Below, piece after piece: positions 1-5,362 of a stretch of 5,860 nt of DNA (positions are counted from its first letter, which is position 1; each line of letters opens with the position of its first letter). The notes below the pieces were generated by a model, which made no database searches, was not told the DNA's origin, and saw nothing but the letters and a program-made list of their open reading frames with translations. The stretch is from JAADHY01 sp964428935 (GTDB lineage Bacteria > Planctomycetota > Planctomycetia > Planctomycetales > Planctomycetaceae). The stretch is taken from the NCBI GenBank assembly GCA_964428935.1, contig CAYSAG010000323.1, positions 1-5,860 of the forward strand, written 5' to 3'. Both the position numbers and the translations under genes were made by a program.

Positions 1-411
1 GTGTTGTCCAACGGCGTTTTGGACCAGCGTCTCGATTTTGGCGTGCGTCAAGCCGTGCCGGCGAAAGTGGTCCAGGGCGAAGTACAACAACTGACGGCCG
101 AAGCCTCGGTTGCGGAATTGCGGGGCCAAAGCCAGGTTGGGAATGTGGCCCATGCCCGCTTCGTGGTCCATCCACGTCGTAATGAAGCCGGCGACCTGGC
201 CGTCGACTTCGAGCACGAACACTCCCTGCGGGTCGCGCCGGTAGTCCTCGTCCATGTGTCGAGCTTTCCGCCAGCGCCAGTCGTGCCCGTTGATTGGGCC
301 GAACAGCTTCTCGATTCCCTCGTCAATGCACACGCCCTGGAAAGCCTCGACCATGATTTCCTTCAGCAAAGGGATTTCCTCTTTGCGCGCCACGCGGATT
401 TGCGTCGTCAC
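1..411 (-). CDS. GNAT-family N-acetyltransferase (C-terminus beyond left edge)
   Basis: This gene encodes a GNAT acetyltransferase, expected to move an acetyl group from acetyl-CoA to an amine in the cytoplasm; the acceptor cannot be told from sequence. The 137 visible residues begin VTTQIRVARKEEIPLL, the usual first strand and helix of a single-domain GNAT. Residues 64-80 form the central strands (VFVLEVDGQVAGFITTW). Residues 91-110 form motif A, with the acetyl-CoA pyrophosphate loop R-N-R-G-F-G at 100-105. The visible part ends in E-T-L-V-Q-N-A-V-G-Q-H, where the family normally continues into a short 'LYEKLGF'-type segment, so only about 20-40 residues should be missing. The GTG start at 409-411 is chosen because GGAG lies 9 nt upstream, the fold begins there, and no ATG or GTG appears in the same frame upstream within the gap. 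It is transcribed away from the Uma2 gene. Family assignment is firm; substrate is unknown. Confidence 0.9.
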   Translation of the reverse strand, partial: MTTQIRVARKEEIPLLKEIMVEAFQGVCIDEGIEKLFGPINGHDWRWRKARHMDEDYRRDPQGVFVLEVDGQVAGFITTWMDHEAGMGHIPNLALAPQFRNRGFGRQLLYFALDHFRRHGLTHAKIETLVQNAVGQH

Positions 412-552
412 AGGGTGGGTCTCCGTCTGGTCTGGTTGTTGGGCAACTCGGGCTGACCGAGTGAGAACGCTCGCTGGCTCAGTGCCGTGTCGAGGCGCGA
501 AGCCACAACCGACGGCTCCAGCGCACGCTTCCCGCTGGCCGAAGCGGACGCG

Positions 553-560
553 ATTATAAT
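553..560. promoter_or_regulatory. Palindromic ATTATAAT: candidate -10 box for both divergent genes
   Basis: ATTATAAT is its own reverse complement, so it gives a perfect TATAAT on the plus strand (555-560) and on the minus strand (558-553). It is an AT-only island in a GC-rich gap between the divergent GNAT and Uma2 genes. For the minus strand, ACGACA (582-577, 4/6 match to TTGACA) sits 18 bp upstream. For the plus strand no good -35 box is seen; the nearest, TTCCCG at 529-534, is 20 bp away. Predicted leaders are about 80 nt for the Uma2 gene and about 135 nt for the GNAT gene. Seen: the palindrome. Inferred: promoter activity. Confidence 0.45.
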
Positions 561-647
561 AGACCGCCAGGTTGCTTGTCGTCGGCGCGGCGGTCGAAGG
601 GAGAGGGCGGTTCGCACCGGAGAGGCGTTTCGTCTGGGAGACTGCCA

Positions 648-1235
648 ATGTTGGAACGCGTACTCACGGCCGAGGAATTCATCGACGCCAAGCCCGACTT
701 GCCCGAAGCGGGCCGGTGGCACGAGTTGGTGCGAGGACGGGTCGTCGACCTGCAACCGCCCAGCGTCGAGCACACGACGGTCGTCTTCAACTTTTCGAAA
801 GCATTGGGGCAGTTTCTCGAGAAAAACCCGCTCGGGTACGCGTGCTACGAGCTGGGCCTTCTGGTTTCACGGAACCCGGACACGGTCCGCGTGCCGGCGG
901 TCAGTTTCTTCACGTCGGGTGAGCGGTTTGCCGAGCTGGACAGCGAGGTGACGGAGCGCGTGCCCGACTTGATCTTCGACGTCCTGTCCACGCCGCGTCG
1001 ACGCGAGAGCATGCCGCAGCGACTGCGCGAGTACTTCCGTTGGGGCGTGCGTGAGGTGTGGGTGGCCGACCCGGACGCGCAGAACCTGAGGGTTTACACG
1101 TCGCCGACCGAGTACGAGCTTTGGGCAGAGGACGCGACGGTGGACGTTGGTCGCATCCACGCGGACTCGCCGCTGCAAGGTTTCACAATCCGAGTTTCGG
1201 ACCTGTTCCGCGAGCCGGAGTGGTGGACGCGGTAG
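648..1235 (+). CDS. Uma2-family (DUF820) PD-(D/E)XK-like protein, active site degraded
   Basis: This is a 195-residue Uma2-family protein, a group with the restriction-endonuclease-like fold and mostly unknown roles. It is recognised by LTAEEFIDAKPDL at the N-terminus, HELVRGRVVDLQPPS (25-39), TVRVP (79-83), RVPDLIFDVLS (104-114) followed by a basic stretch, RLREYFRWGVREVWVADPD (125-143) and a C-terminal LRVYTSPTEYELW strand pair. The length is normal for the family. ATG at 648 is chosen over upstream starts because GGGAG (636-640) lies 7 nt before it and the family pattern begins there. Compared with the family pattern as I recall it, E26 is kept, but the Asp of 'RxPDvaf' is Ala84, the Glu of 'vvEVlSP' is Asp111, and the Lys of 'eKlreY' is Arg125. 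Nuclease activity is therefore doubtful. No toxin-antitoxin partner or transposon ends are seen next to it. Confidence 0.88.
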   Translation: MLERVLTAEEFIDAKPDLPEAGRWHELVRGRVVDLQPPSVEHTTVVFNFSKALGQFLEKNPLGYACYELGLLVSRNPDTVRVPAVSFFTSGERFAELDSEVTERVPDLIFDVLSTPRRRESMPQRLREYFRWGVREVWVADPDAQNLRVYTSPTEYELWAEDATVDVGRIHADSPLQGFTIRVSDLFREPEWWTR

Positions 1236-1271
1236 GGCGGCACGTGGAGCGGCGTCGCGTCGGCTCGACCG

Positions 1272-2111
1272 TCACGTCCACAACGTCACGCGCTTTTTCA
1301 GTTCGGGCGGCAGCCGCCGCGTAATGGCTCGCCGAATCTGCTCCTCGTGGTACCGAGTGCTGAAGTGGGTCAGAATGATCAGTTCGTTGCGGAACCGGTC
1401 GGCCCGCTCCAGAAAGTCGTCCAGGTGCATGTGACCGAACTTGTGGATTTTGTCCTTTCGGTGCTCCGGGCGGAAGAAAGTGACCTCGGTCACCAGAACC
1501 TGAGCCTCGTACAGCGGCGGGTAGTGGTCAAAGCCCTCCGGGGCCGTGTCGCCCATGTAGCAGAAGAGCGGCACGCGGACTTCGTTGGTCACCTCGACGC
1601 CGGACAGCCGCAGGTCGCGGATTTCCGTTTCGCTCAGTCCGTGCAGCTCGGGCTTGAGCTTGCGTCGGCGGTCCCAAACGACGAAGCCGAGCGACGGCAC
1701 GGTGTGCCGGGTGGCGAAGGCCGTCACTACGTGTTCACGTGAGAGCTCGATTTCGTCGCCCGGTTTGACGCCGATCAGCTCGCAGACCATTCGCCCGCGG
1801 TCCAGACGCTGCCACACGCGCAAAAGCCGCCAGACCAGGTCGACCGTCTGCTCGGGCAGGTAAATCACTGGCGGCTCCATTTTCATCATGCGGCGCCGAG
1901 CGACGTAGACGGGCAGAGCGGCCATGTGGTCCAGGTGGGCGTGCGTGACAAAGAAGGTGCGCGTTCCCATGAAGGACCACGGGCTTCCCCCGAAGTCGAA
2001 CCCGACCTTCAGCTCGGGCACACGCCAGTACGTCTGGACGGCGGCGCGCGAGTAGCCTTCAATGGTCAAACCCTTGTGGTGGACCGTTTTGACCGGCAAG
2101 TTCTCAATCAT
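1272..2111 (-). CDS. RNase Z-like metallo-beta-lactamase-fold hydrolase
   Basis: This 279-residue MBL-fold protein most resembles short-form tRNase Z, the zinc endonuclease that trims the 3' trailer of precursor tRNA in the cytoplasm. Zinc ligands visible in order are H57-A-H59-L-D61-H62, H136 (RHTVPSLGF), D188 (MGDTAPEG) and H249 (LTHFSTRY); a GHMHLDD stretch (226-232) matches the tRNase Z catalytic His region. The L-T-H-F-S-x-R-Y ending is characteristic of RNase Z rather than of other MBL branches. The segment 151-177 (KLKPELHGLS onward to SGVEVTN) recalls plant-type short tRNase Z, which has a similar length. The ATG at 2111 overlaps the stop of a doubtful upstream ORF as TGATG; its Shine-Dalgarno is weak (AGG about 8 nt away). 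The end lies 36 bp from the stop of the convergent Uma2 gene. It could be a related phosphodiesterase, and its tRNA substrate is inferred. Confidence 0.85.
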   Translation of the reverse strand: MIENLPVKTVHHKGLTIEGYSRAAVQTYWRVPELKVGFDFGGSPWSFMGTRTFFVTHAHLDHMAALPVYVARRRMMKMEPPVIYLPEQTVDLVWRLLRVWQRLDRGRMVCELIGVKPGDEIELSREHVVTAFATRHTVPSLGFVVWDRRRKLKPELHGLSETEIRDLRLSGVEVTNEVRVPLFCYMGDTAPEGFDHYPPLYEAQVLVTEVTFFRPEHRKDKIHKFGHMHLDDFLERADRFRNELIILTHFSTRYHEEQIRRAITRRLPPELKKRVTLWT

Positions 2112-2308
2112 CAGGTCAGCCTGGTAACTTCCGCGTCGACCAGTCGCGCGAGCCGGGCGTCGGGAGCTCGCCGCACTCGGACGGCCGTTTTCGGTTGGAC
2201 TTGTTCCGGAGGAATGGACGCGGCGGCTCGCCAGATGACCAAGCGAAGGGTTACTCGGTCAGGTAGTGGCGGCAGTGGAGCCGCCGTCGCGCCGCGTCCC
2301 CGCCCCAT
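2111..2308 (-). CDS. Doubtful 65-residue Arg-rich ORF coupled to the RNase Z-like gene
   Basis: A 65-codon frame begins MGRGRGATAAPLPPLPDRV and ends DAEVTRLT. Its TGA overlaps the ATG of the RNase Z-like gene as TGATG, the classic arrangement for translational coupling, and it runs in the same direction from the oxidoreductase towards that gene. The only upstream purine-rich site is GGGG about 6 nt before the ATG. The product is rich in Arg, Ala and Pro, as chance frames in GC-rich DNA usually are, and matches no family I know. No transmembrane segment or motif is visible. It is listed because of the overlap and because it would explain most of the 366-bp gap; it may well be non-coding. Confidence 0.22.
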   Translation of the reverse strand: MGRGRGATAAPLPPLPDRVTLRLVIWRAAASIPPEQVQPKTAVRVRRAPDARLARLVDAEVTRLT

Positions 2309-2477
2309 GGTCGACCCCGCGGCGCGTCGGAAGGGCTCGGAGAGACAGCGGCTCGCCGGCGGCGGCGTTGGTGGAAGAACCGGCTTGCCTGGACCGTCAA
2401 CGAGACCGGCTCACGCTCGGCTGCGACACCGCCTCGCTCAGACGCTGCGCCCCTCGTCTGCCCGTTTAGCCTCGGCC
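2112..2477. other. 366-bp gap between oxidoreductase and RNase Z-like gene
   Basis: Apart from the doubtful 65-codon ORF this gap shows no gene. It contains one perfect hairpin, GGCGGC (2268-2273) with GCCGCC (2280-2285) around a 6-nt loop, but no T tract follows on either strand, so it is not a convincing terminator. The gap is very GC-rich. Its length argues against a tight two-gene operon, though read-through from the oxidoreductase is possible because no terminator is seen. Confidence 0.5.
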
Positions 2478-3575
2478 TCAGGTGACTCGCTGCGGTCGAC
2501 CCGTCAGAATGCTTTTCTTCTCGGCGTAGCACATTCGCAAGGCGTCGTAAGCCACGCGGGCCGACAGCCCTTCCGGTTCCCGTCCCTGTTTGACGCCGTT
2601 CACCACTTGTTGCAGCTCCGCCGTGAAGGGCGAACACCACTCGGAGCCGCCTTTGAGCTTGGGCGTGCGAACTCGACCGTCCTCCGTAATCAGCGTGACG
2701 GGCCGGTCCAGGCACCACTGCTTGCCCACCGTCCCGGCGCTGAACAACACCGTGGCTTTCTCGAAGTAGAGTTCGTAGCCGTGAGCGAACTCGAGCCCTC
2801 GCTTGGCCAGCCCGCCGCTCACACAGCTGACCGCCAACGACGGGTCGTCGTACACGTAGACCGTGTGGACGTGGTTCACGTAGCCGTCCTCGACCAGGCC
2901 GCGGGCGAAAATCTGTTTGGGCAGTCCGCACAGGTAGCGAATCAAGTGGTTGTCGTGAATGTGGAGGTCGATGCCCCAGCCGCCCAGACGCCGAAAGTCC
3001 GCCATGGCCGCCGACCAAGTGGGCGGTGTAATGACGCGGCGGAAGTGGGCGGCCAGCAGCTTACCGTACTTGCCCGTCTGCACGCATTCCGCAATGAACG
3101 CGAACTCGGGGAAGAACGGCAGAACGTGGCCGACCATGAACAGCACGCCGGCCTTTTCTGCAGCGGCCACCATTCGTTTGGCCGCCGCCAAGTCGGTCGA
3201 AATGGGCTTCTCGACGAACACGTGCTTGCCGGCCTTGACGGCATCGAGCACAACCAGCTCGTGCTGGTCGGTCGGGACGCAAATGTCGACCAAGTCCACC
3301 TCGGGGTCCGCCAGCAGCTCGTGGTAGTCGCTGTACCGCTTCAGGTGCGACAGGTCCATTCGACTGCCGCGCGGTCCGAAGTTCCCTTGAATCGACGTCC
3401 AGTCGCCGGCCAACCGCTCCGGAATCTTCTCGGCCACCGCGACCACCTTGGCCCCTCTCAGCTTGGAACCGACCGTTTTCCGCAAGCCTGTGGCCGGGTC
3501 TTTCTCCAGCCGGTTCGAAGCCTCGTAGTGCGTCATGCCCATGAAACCGATGCCGATCAGGCCGATGCGAATCAT
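2478..3575 (-). CDS. Gfo/Idh/MocA-family NAD(P)-dependent oxidoreductase
   Basis: This 365-residue protein belongs to the Gfo/Idh/MocA family, which oxidises or reduces sugars, inositols and related polyols using NAD(P). The N-terminal Rossmann domain opens with I-G-L-I-G-I-G-F-M-G (nucleotide loop G8-x-G10-x-x-G13). V-C-V-P-T-D-Q-H style residues around 97-105 (DICVPTDQH) and the family signature E122-K123-P124 follow. The C-terminal domain has G198-G199-W-G-I-D203-L-H-I-H207-D208, where D203 and H207 match the usual catalytic-region Asp and His. Full length is typical. There is no Sec or Tat signal, so it should be cytoplasmic, unlike many secreted planctomycete relatives. The ATG is supported by a consensus AGGAGG 7 nt upstream. 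No sugar transporter or other catabolic gene is adjacent, so the substrate cannot be stated. Confidence 0.93.
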   Translation of the reverse strand: MIRIGLIGIGFMGMTHYEASNRLEKDPATGLRKTVGSKLRGAKVVAVAEKIPERLAGDWTSIQGNFGPRGSRMDLSHLKRYSDYHELLADPEVDLVDICVPTDQHELVVLDAVKAGKHVFVEKPISTDLAAAKRMVAAAEKAGVLFMVGHVLPFFPEFAFIAECVQTGKYGKLLAAHFRRVITPPTWSAAMADFRRLGGWGIDLHIHDNHLIRYLCGLPKQIFARGLVEDGYVNHVHTVYVYDDPSLAVSCVSGGLAKRGLEFAHGYELYFEKATVLFSAGTVGKQWCLDRPVTLITEDGRVRTPKLKGGSEWCSPFTAELQQVVNGVKQGREPEGLSARVAYDALRMCYAEKKSILTGRPQRVT

Positions 3576-3582
3576 TGCGGTT

Positions 3583-3588
3583 CCTCCT
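3583..3588 (-). promoter_or_regulatory. Consensus Shine-Dalgarno of the oxidoreductase
   Basis: On the minus strand AGGAGG stands 7 nt before the ATG at 3575. It is a full match to the anti-Shine-Dalgarno core and the strongest ribosome site in the window. It fixes this start codon. Confidence 0.85.
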
Positions 3589-3600
3589 GTCTGGAATTCA

Positions 3601-3673
3601 CCGAAGCAAGCCCCGGGCTGTTTGCCACCAGGGACAAGCCCACGCCCCAGGGTTGGCCGTGCACCCTCACGGC
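3601..3673 (-). repeat. Structured leader of the oxidoreductase with short repeats
   Basis: The leader contains a perfect 6-bp hairpin, plus-strand GCCGTG (3656-3661) and CACGGC (3668-3673) around a 6-nt loop. Between it and the Shine-Dalgarno lie two short direct repeats read on the plus strand: CAAGCCC at 3607-3613 and 3635-3641, and CCAGGG at 3628-3633 and 3647-3652. The arrangement looks like two degenerate units of a G/C-rich repeat. It could be a regulatory leader or a dispersed intergenic repeat. It matches no riboswitch class I know. Confidence 0.35.
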
Positions 3674-3698
3674 TCGCAACCGAAGGCCCGAACGTCGC

Positions 3699-3728
3699 AT
3701 CCTACAAAGGAGACACGCAAAGGTTCAA
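3699..3728 (-). promoter_or_regulatory. Candidate sigma-70-type promoter for the oxidoreductase
   Basis: On the minus strand TTGAAC (3728-3723) and TAGGAT (3704-3699) are separated by 18 bp. Each hexamer matches 4 of 6 consensus bases. The predicted start near 3692 would give a leader of about 117 nt that includes the hairpin at 3656-3673. This is pattern matching only, but it is the best-spaced pair in the gap and points at the right gene. Confidence 0.35.
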
Positions 3729-4050
3729 TCGCTGGGCCGGAAATCATGCGCCGACGAGAAAACGAGGCGGGCAGTTGGTTCGGAATCGCTTGGTTGGTCG
3801 AATCGGTGGGGGCGGTCCCGAGGCCGGACGTGCGTTGAGCGGAGCAGAGCTCTTAACGTCTGCCAGAGGCCGGGGCCTTGTCGGGCCGCGCCCGGTCCGT
3901 CACGGGAGCGAGGTCGAAAAGGCCGGCTGGCGGCTCCGCAGGGGCCTCCAGCGGACGGTTTCTGAGGCGGAGACTGAGGTGTGCCCAAAAGGTGGGCAGG
4001 AGCAACAGCCTAGTCGCCGTGCCGAGCATGCAGGTAGCTGTGCCTAATTC

Positions 4051-4185
4051 GTAGGCTTATTCGACAAGGCGTCCTACAGTCTGCTTGGCATCAAGCCCCG
4101 TGCTCAAAGGTGGCAGGTCGGCTTGGTGCATTCTGACTGCGCACCCGGCGTCACCTTGTGTGTCTTCTGGCGGCAGTGAAGGTGA
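4051..4185. other. Run of four small hairpins, possible structured RNA
   Basis: Four stems occur in 135 nt. GTAGG (4051-4055) pairs with CCTAC (4073-4077), with an inner CTT/AAG extension. GCTTG (4083-4087) pairs with CAAGC (4092-4096) over a GCAT loop. GGTGC (4125-4129) pairs with GCACC (4141-4145). TCACCTT (4151-4157) pairs perfectly with AAGGTGA (4179-4185). The strand cannot be decided. GC-rich DNA makes short stems by chance, so this is a candidate only. Confidence 0.25.
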
Positions 4186-4377
4186 GTTAAGTCTGTTCGG
4201 CGTTGAGGTGTGGTTTTTCTGGGTTTGGTCTGGATTGGGCGAAGTCGAAGTGTTATCTTAGCGACGGCAGTGTCGATCTGACGACATGAGCTGGCCGTGT
4301 CGACTTGACGTGTTGTCGGTTTTGCGGACCGGCGGGTGCGGAGTTTTCAGTCGCGGCAGTGGCCTCAGACTCGCCTG

Positions 4378-4430
4378 AAGGAGTGCCTGGAGAGCAGACG
4401 CGAAAGGGATTGATTTCACGGAGGCAGGGA
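4378..4430 (+). promoter_or_regulatory. GGA-rich csrA leader, likely CsrA autoregulation sites
   Basis: Five GGA motifs lie in the 54 nt before the csrA start. Four fit ANGGA: 4378-4382, 4405-4409, 4418-4422 and 4426-4430; the fifth is CTGGA at 4387-4391. The ACGGA site overlaps the Shine-Dalgarno GGAGG (4420-4424), which sits 7 nt before the ATG. CsrA binds such GGA sites and is known in other bacteria to repress its own translation by covering the ribosome site. Autoregulation here is therefore likely but inferred; G-rich leaders can also hold GGA by chance. Confidence 0.5.
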
Positions 4431-4431
4431 A

Positions 4432-4653
4432 ATGCTGGTTTTGTCACGCAAGTCCGGGGAGCGGATCCTGATTGGGGACGAGGTCACCATTACGGTCGTC
4501 CGGATCGGTCCGAACAGCGTGCGAATCGGAATCGAAGCTCCGCCGAACGTGAACATTGTGCGTGAGGAGCTGTGCGTTCGCGCTCGACCAGGAGCGGCTG
4601 CGGATTCTTTGTCGAACGGGGATTCAGCAGTTCGCCGCCCGCCGGCGAAGTAG
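4432..4653 (+). CDS. csrA: Carbon storage regulator CsrA, RNA-binding translational regulator
   Basis: CsrA is a small dimeric RNA-binding protein that binds GGA motifs in mRNA leaders and alters translation or stability. The 73-residue product begins MLVLSRKSGERILIGDEVTI and continues VRIGIEAPPNVNIVREEL, the full CsrA domain. The RNA-contact residues known from E. coli CsrA are conserved: L4, R6, a basic residue at 7 (K7), I42 and R44. The core ends near residue 48, and a tail of about 25 residues rich in Ala, Arg and Pro follows, longer and less conserved than the family minimum. The ATG is supported by GGAGG 7 nt upstream and by the invariant N-terminus. No fliW or flagellar gene is next to it in this window. 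A long untranslated region of unknown extent precedes it, and the next gene begins 279 bp downstream. Confidence 0.96.
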   Translation: MLVLSRKSGERILIGDEVTITVVRIGPNSVRIGIEAPPNVNIVREELCVRARPGAAADSLSNGDSAVRRPPAK

Positions 4654-4677
4654 GCTGAGCTGTTCAAGCTGCTTGCG

Positions 4678-4703
4678 GGGCGATTGGCCCGGTTCCGTTT
4701 TTT
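4678..4703 (+). terminator. Weak intrinsic-terminator candidate after csrA
   Basis: GGGC (4678-4681) pairs with GCCC (4687-4690) over a GATTG loop, 24 nt after the csrA stop. A T6 tract (4698-4703) follows, but 7 nt away from the stem. The stem is short and the spacing poor, so termination here is uncertain. Confidence 0.25.
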
Positions 4704-4748
4704 CTTGTTCTACCGCCCGGCTTTTGTTGCCGCGCCGGAGTCGTTGAT

Positions 4749-4773
4749 CGCTTGGCATTTTTTGAGCCAAGCG
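4749..4773. other. Perfect 8-bp hairpin with a T6 loop downstream of csrA
   Basis: CGCTTGGC (4749-4756) pairs perfectly with GCCAAGCG (4766-4773) around the loop ATTTTTTGA; a T.G and an A-T pair (4748/4774, 4747/4775) can extend it to 10 bp. It is the strongest simple hairpin in the window. The T run lies inside the loop on the plus strand (A run on the minus strand), not after the stem, so it is not a standard intrinsic terminator. It may be a 3' stabilising structure or a degenerate terminator. Confidence 0.5.
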
Positions 4774-4932
4774 GTGTGGACGGTTCGGCGTGCTGCGATC
4801 GCGCCACCCCGGTCGACGGAGTTTTCGCAGCGAGTCTTCACTCTGTGACGGCAAGGGCACGTGGTGTCCGGACGGTTGTGCTTGCCAAGTGACGCAAACG
4901 GACCTTCGGTTGTCGCTCGGTGTTTCGGAAGG

Positions 4933-5244
4933 ATGAGTGCTTCGCGCGGGTCTGAGCAGACAGGCGGTTCACCGGTCCGACGCGTGCGAGTCGTCTACCG
5001 CGGGCGCGTCCAAGGCGTGGGGTTCCGCTACACGGCACGAGGGCTGGCTCGCCGGCACGGCGTCGTGGGCTTCGTCCGCAATTGCCCGGACGGCACCGTC
5101 GAGCTGGTGGCGGAAGGACCGTCGGACAGCGTCGACCAGTTGTTGGAAGCCATCGACCGGGCGTTCCGCGGGTACATTCGGGAGGCCGAGGTGAGAGACT
5201 GGCCGAGCACCGAGCGGTTCGACCGGTTCGAGATTCGCTTTTGA
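4933..5244 (+). CDS. acyP: Acylphosphatase
   Basis: Acylphosphatase hydrolyses the carboxyl-phosphate bond of acyl phosphates such as acetyl phosphate or 1,3-bisphosphoglycerate in the cytoplasm. The domain spans residues 17-103: RVRVVYRGRVQGVGFRYTAR contains the phosphate-binding loop and catalytic R32 (in G-F-R), and GFVRNCPDGTVELVAEG contains catalytic N50. The ending DRFEIRF is the usual last strand. From the ATG at 4933 the product has 103 residues, slightly longer than the family's 90-95, with a Ser/Gly-rich N-terminal extension. The start is not certain. GGAAGG directly abuts this ATG, which is too close to be ideal, while GTG at 4864 has AAGGG about 6 nt upstream and would add 23 residues of no recognisable sequence. 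It runs in the same direction as csrA but 279 bp later, so it is probably separately transcribed. Confidence 0.92.
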   Translation: MSASRGSEQTGGSPVRRVRVVYRGRVQGVGFRYTARGLARRHGVVGFVRNCPDGTVELVAEGPSDSVDQLLEAIDRAFRGYIREAEVRDWPSTERFDRFEIRF

Positions 5245-5362
5245 CTGTTTGCTTACACTCTCCGCGGCCCCTCGCTCGCTCCGCCTGAGAAGCTGCCGTC
5301 TGCTGGTTTGGGGGCGAGCACGAGCCGTCACAGGCGGCTTGGCGGTGTGTGCCGGCGGCGCG

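Larger units (their letters stand above)
3576..4431. other. 856-bp gene-free stretch between oxidoreductase and csrA
   Basis: The two flanking genes diverge, so both leaders must lie here. Open frames exist in several directions, but their predicted products are Arg/Pro/Gly-rich, overlap one another, lack ribosome sites and resemble no family, so none is called. The part from about 3729 to 4050 shows only minor hairpins, such as GCCCA (3983-3987) with TGGGC (3993-3997). The part at 4051-4185 is a run of hairpins, and 4378-4430 is the GGA-rich csrA leader. No conserved motif of tmRNA, RNase P RNA, SRP RNA or a tRNA was recognised. Confidence 0.6.

Noticed and set aside
1..456. Plus-strand open frame of 151 codons at the left edge
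   Set aside because: It is the antisense shadow of the GNAT gene, whose minus-strand translation shows all GNAT motifs.
2268..2285. GGCGGC/GCCGCC hairpin as a terminator between the oxidoreductase and RNase Z-like genes
   Set aside because: No T tract follows on the minus strand, and such 6-bp stems are common in DNA this GC-rich.
1926..3965. A 679-codon plus-strand open frame lying opposite the oxidoreductase and the start of the RNase Z-like gene
   Set aside because: It is antisense to two genes with clear family motifs. Its product is a low-complexity mirror of their codon bias, and no ribosome site precedes it.
3983..4050. Similarity to SRP RNA around GGAGCAACAGCC and GTAGCTG
   Set aside because: The diagnostic GGAAGGAAGCAGC-type loop of bacterial SRP RNA is absent and the flanking stems do not form.
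4305..4333. TTGACG at 4305-4310 as a -35 box for csrA
   Set aside because: No acceptable -10 hexamer lies 15-19 bp downstream. The AT-rich TTATCTTA at 4253-4260 likewise lacks a matching -35.
4556..4747. Plus-strand 63-codon frame overlapping the 3' end of csrA
   Set aside because: It overlaps csrA in another frame, is Arg/Ser/Cys-rich, and has no family resemblance. A frameshift in csrA is not needed because the CsrA domain is complete.
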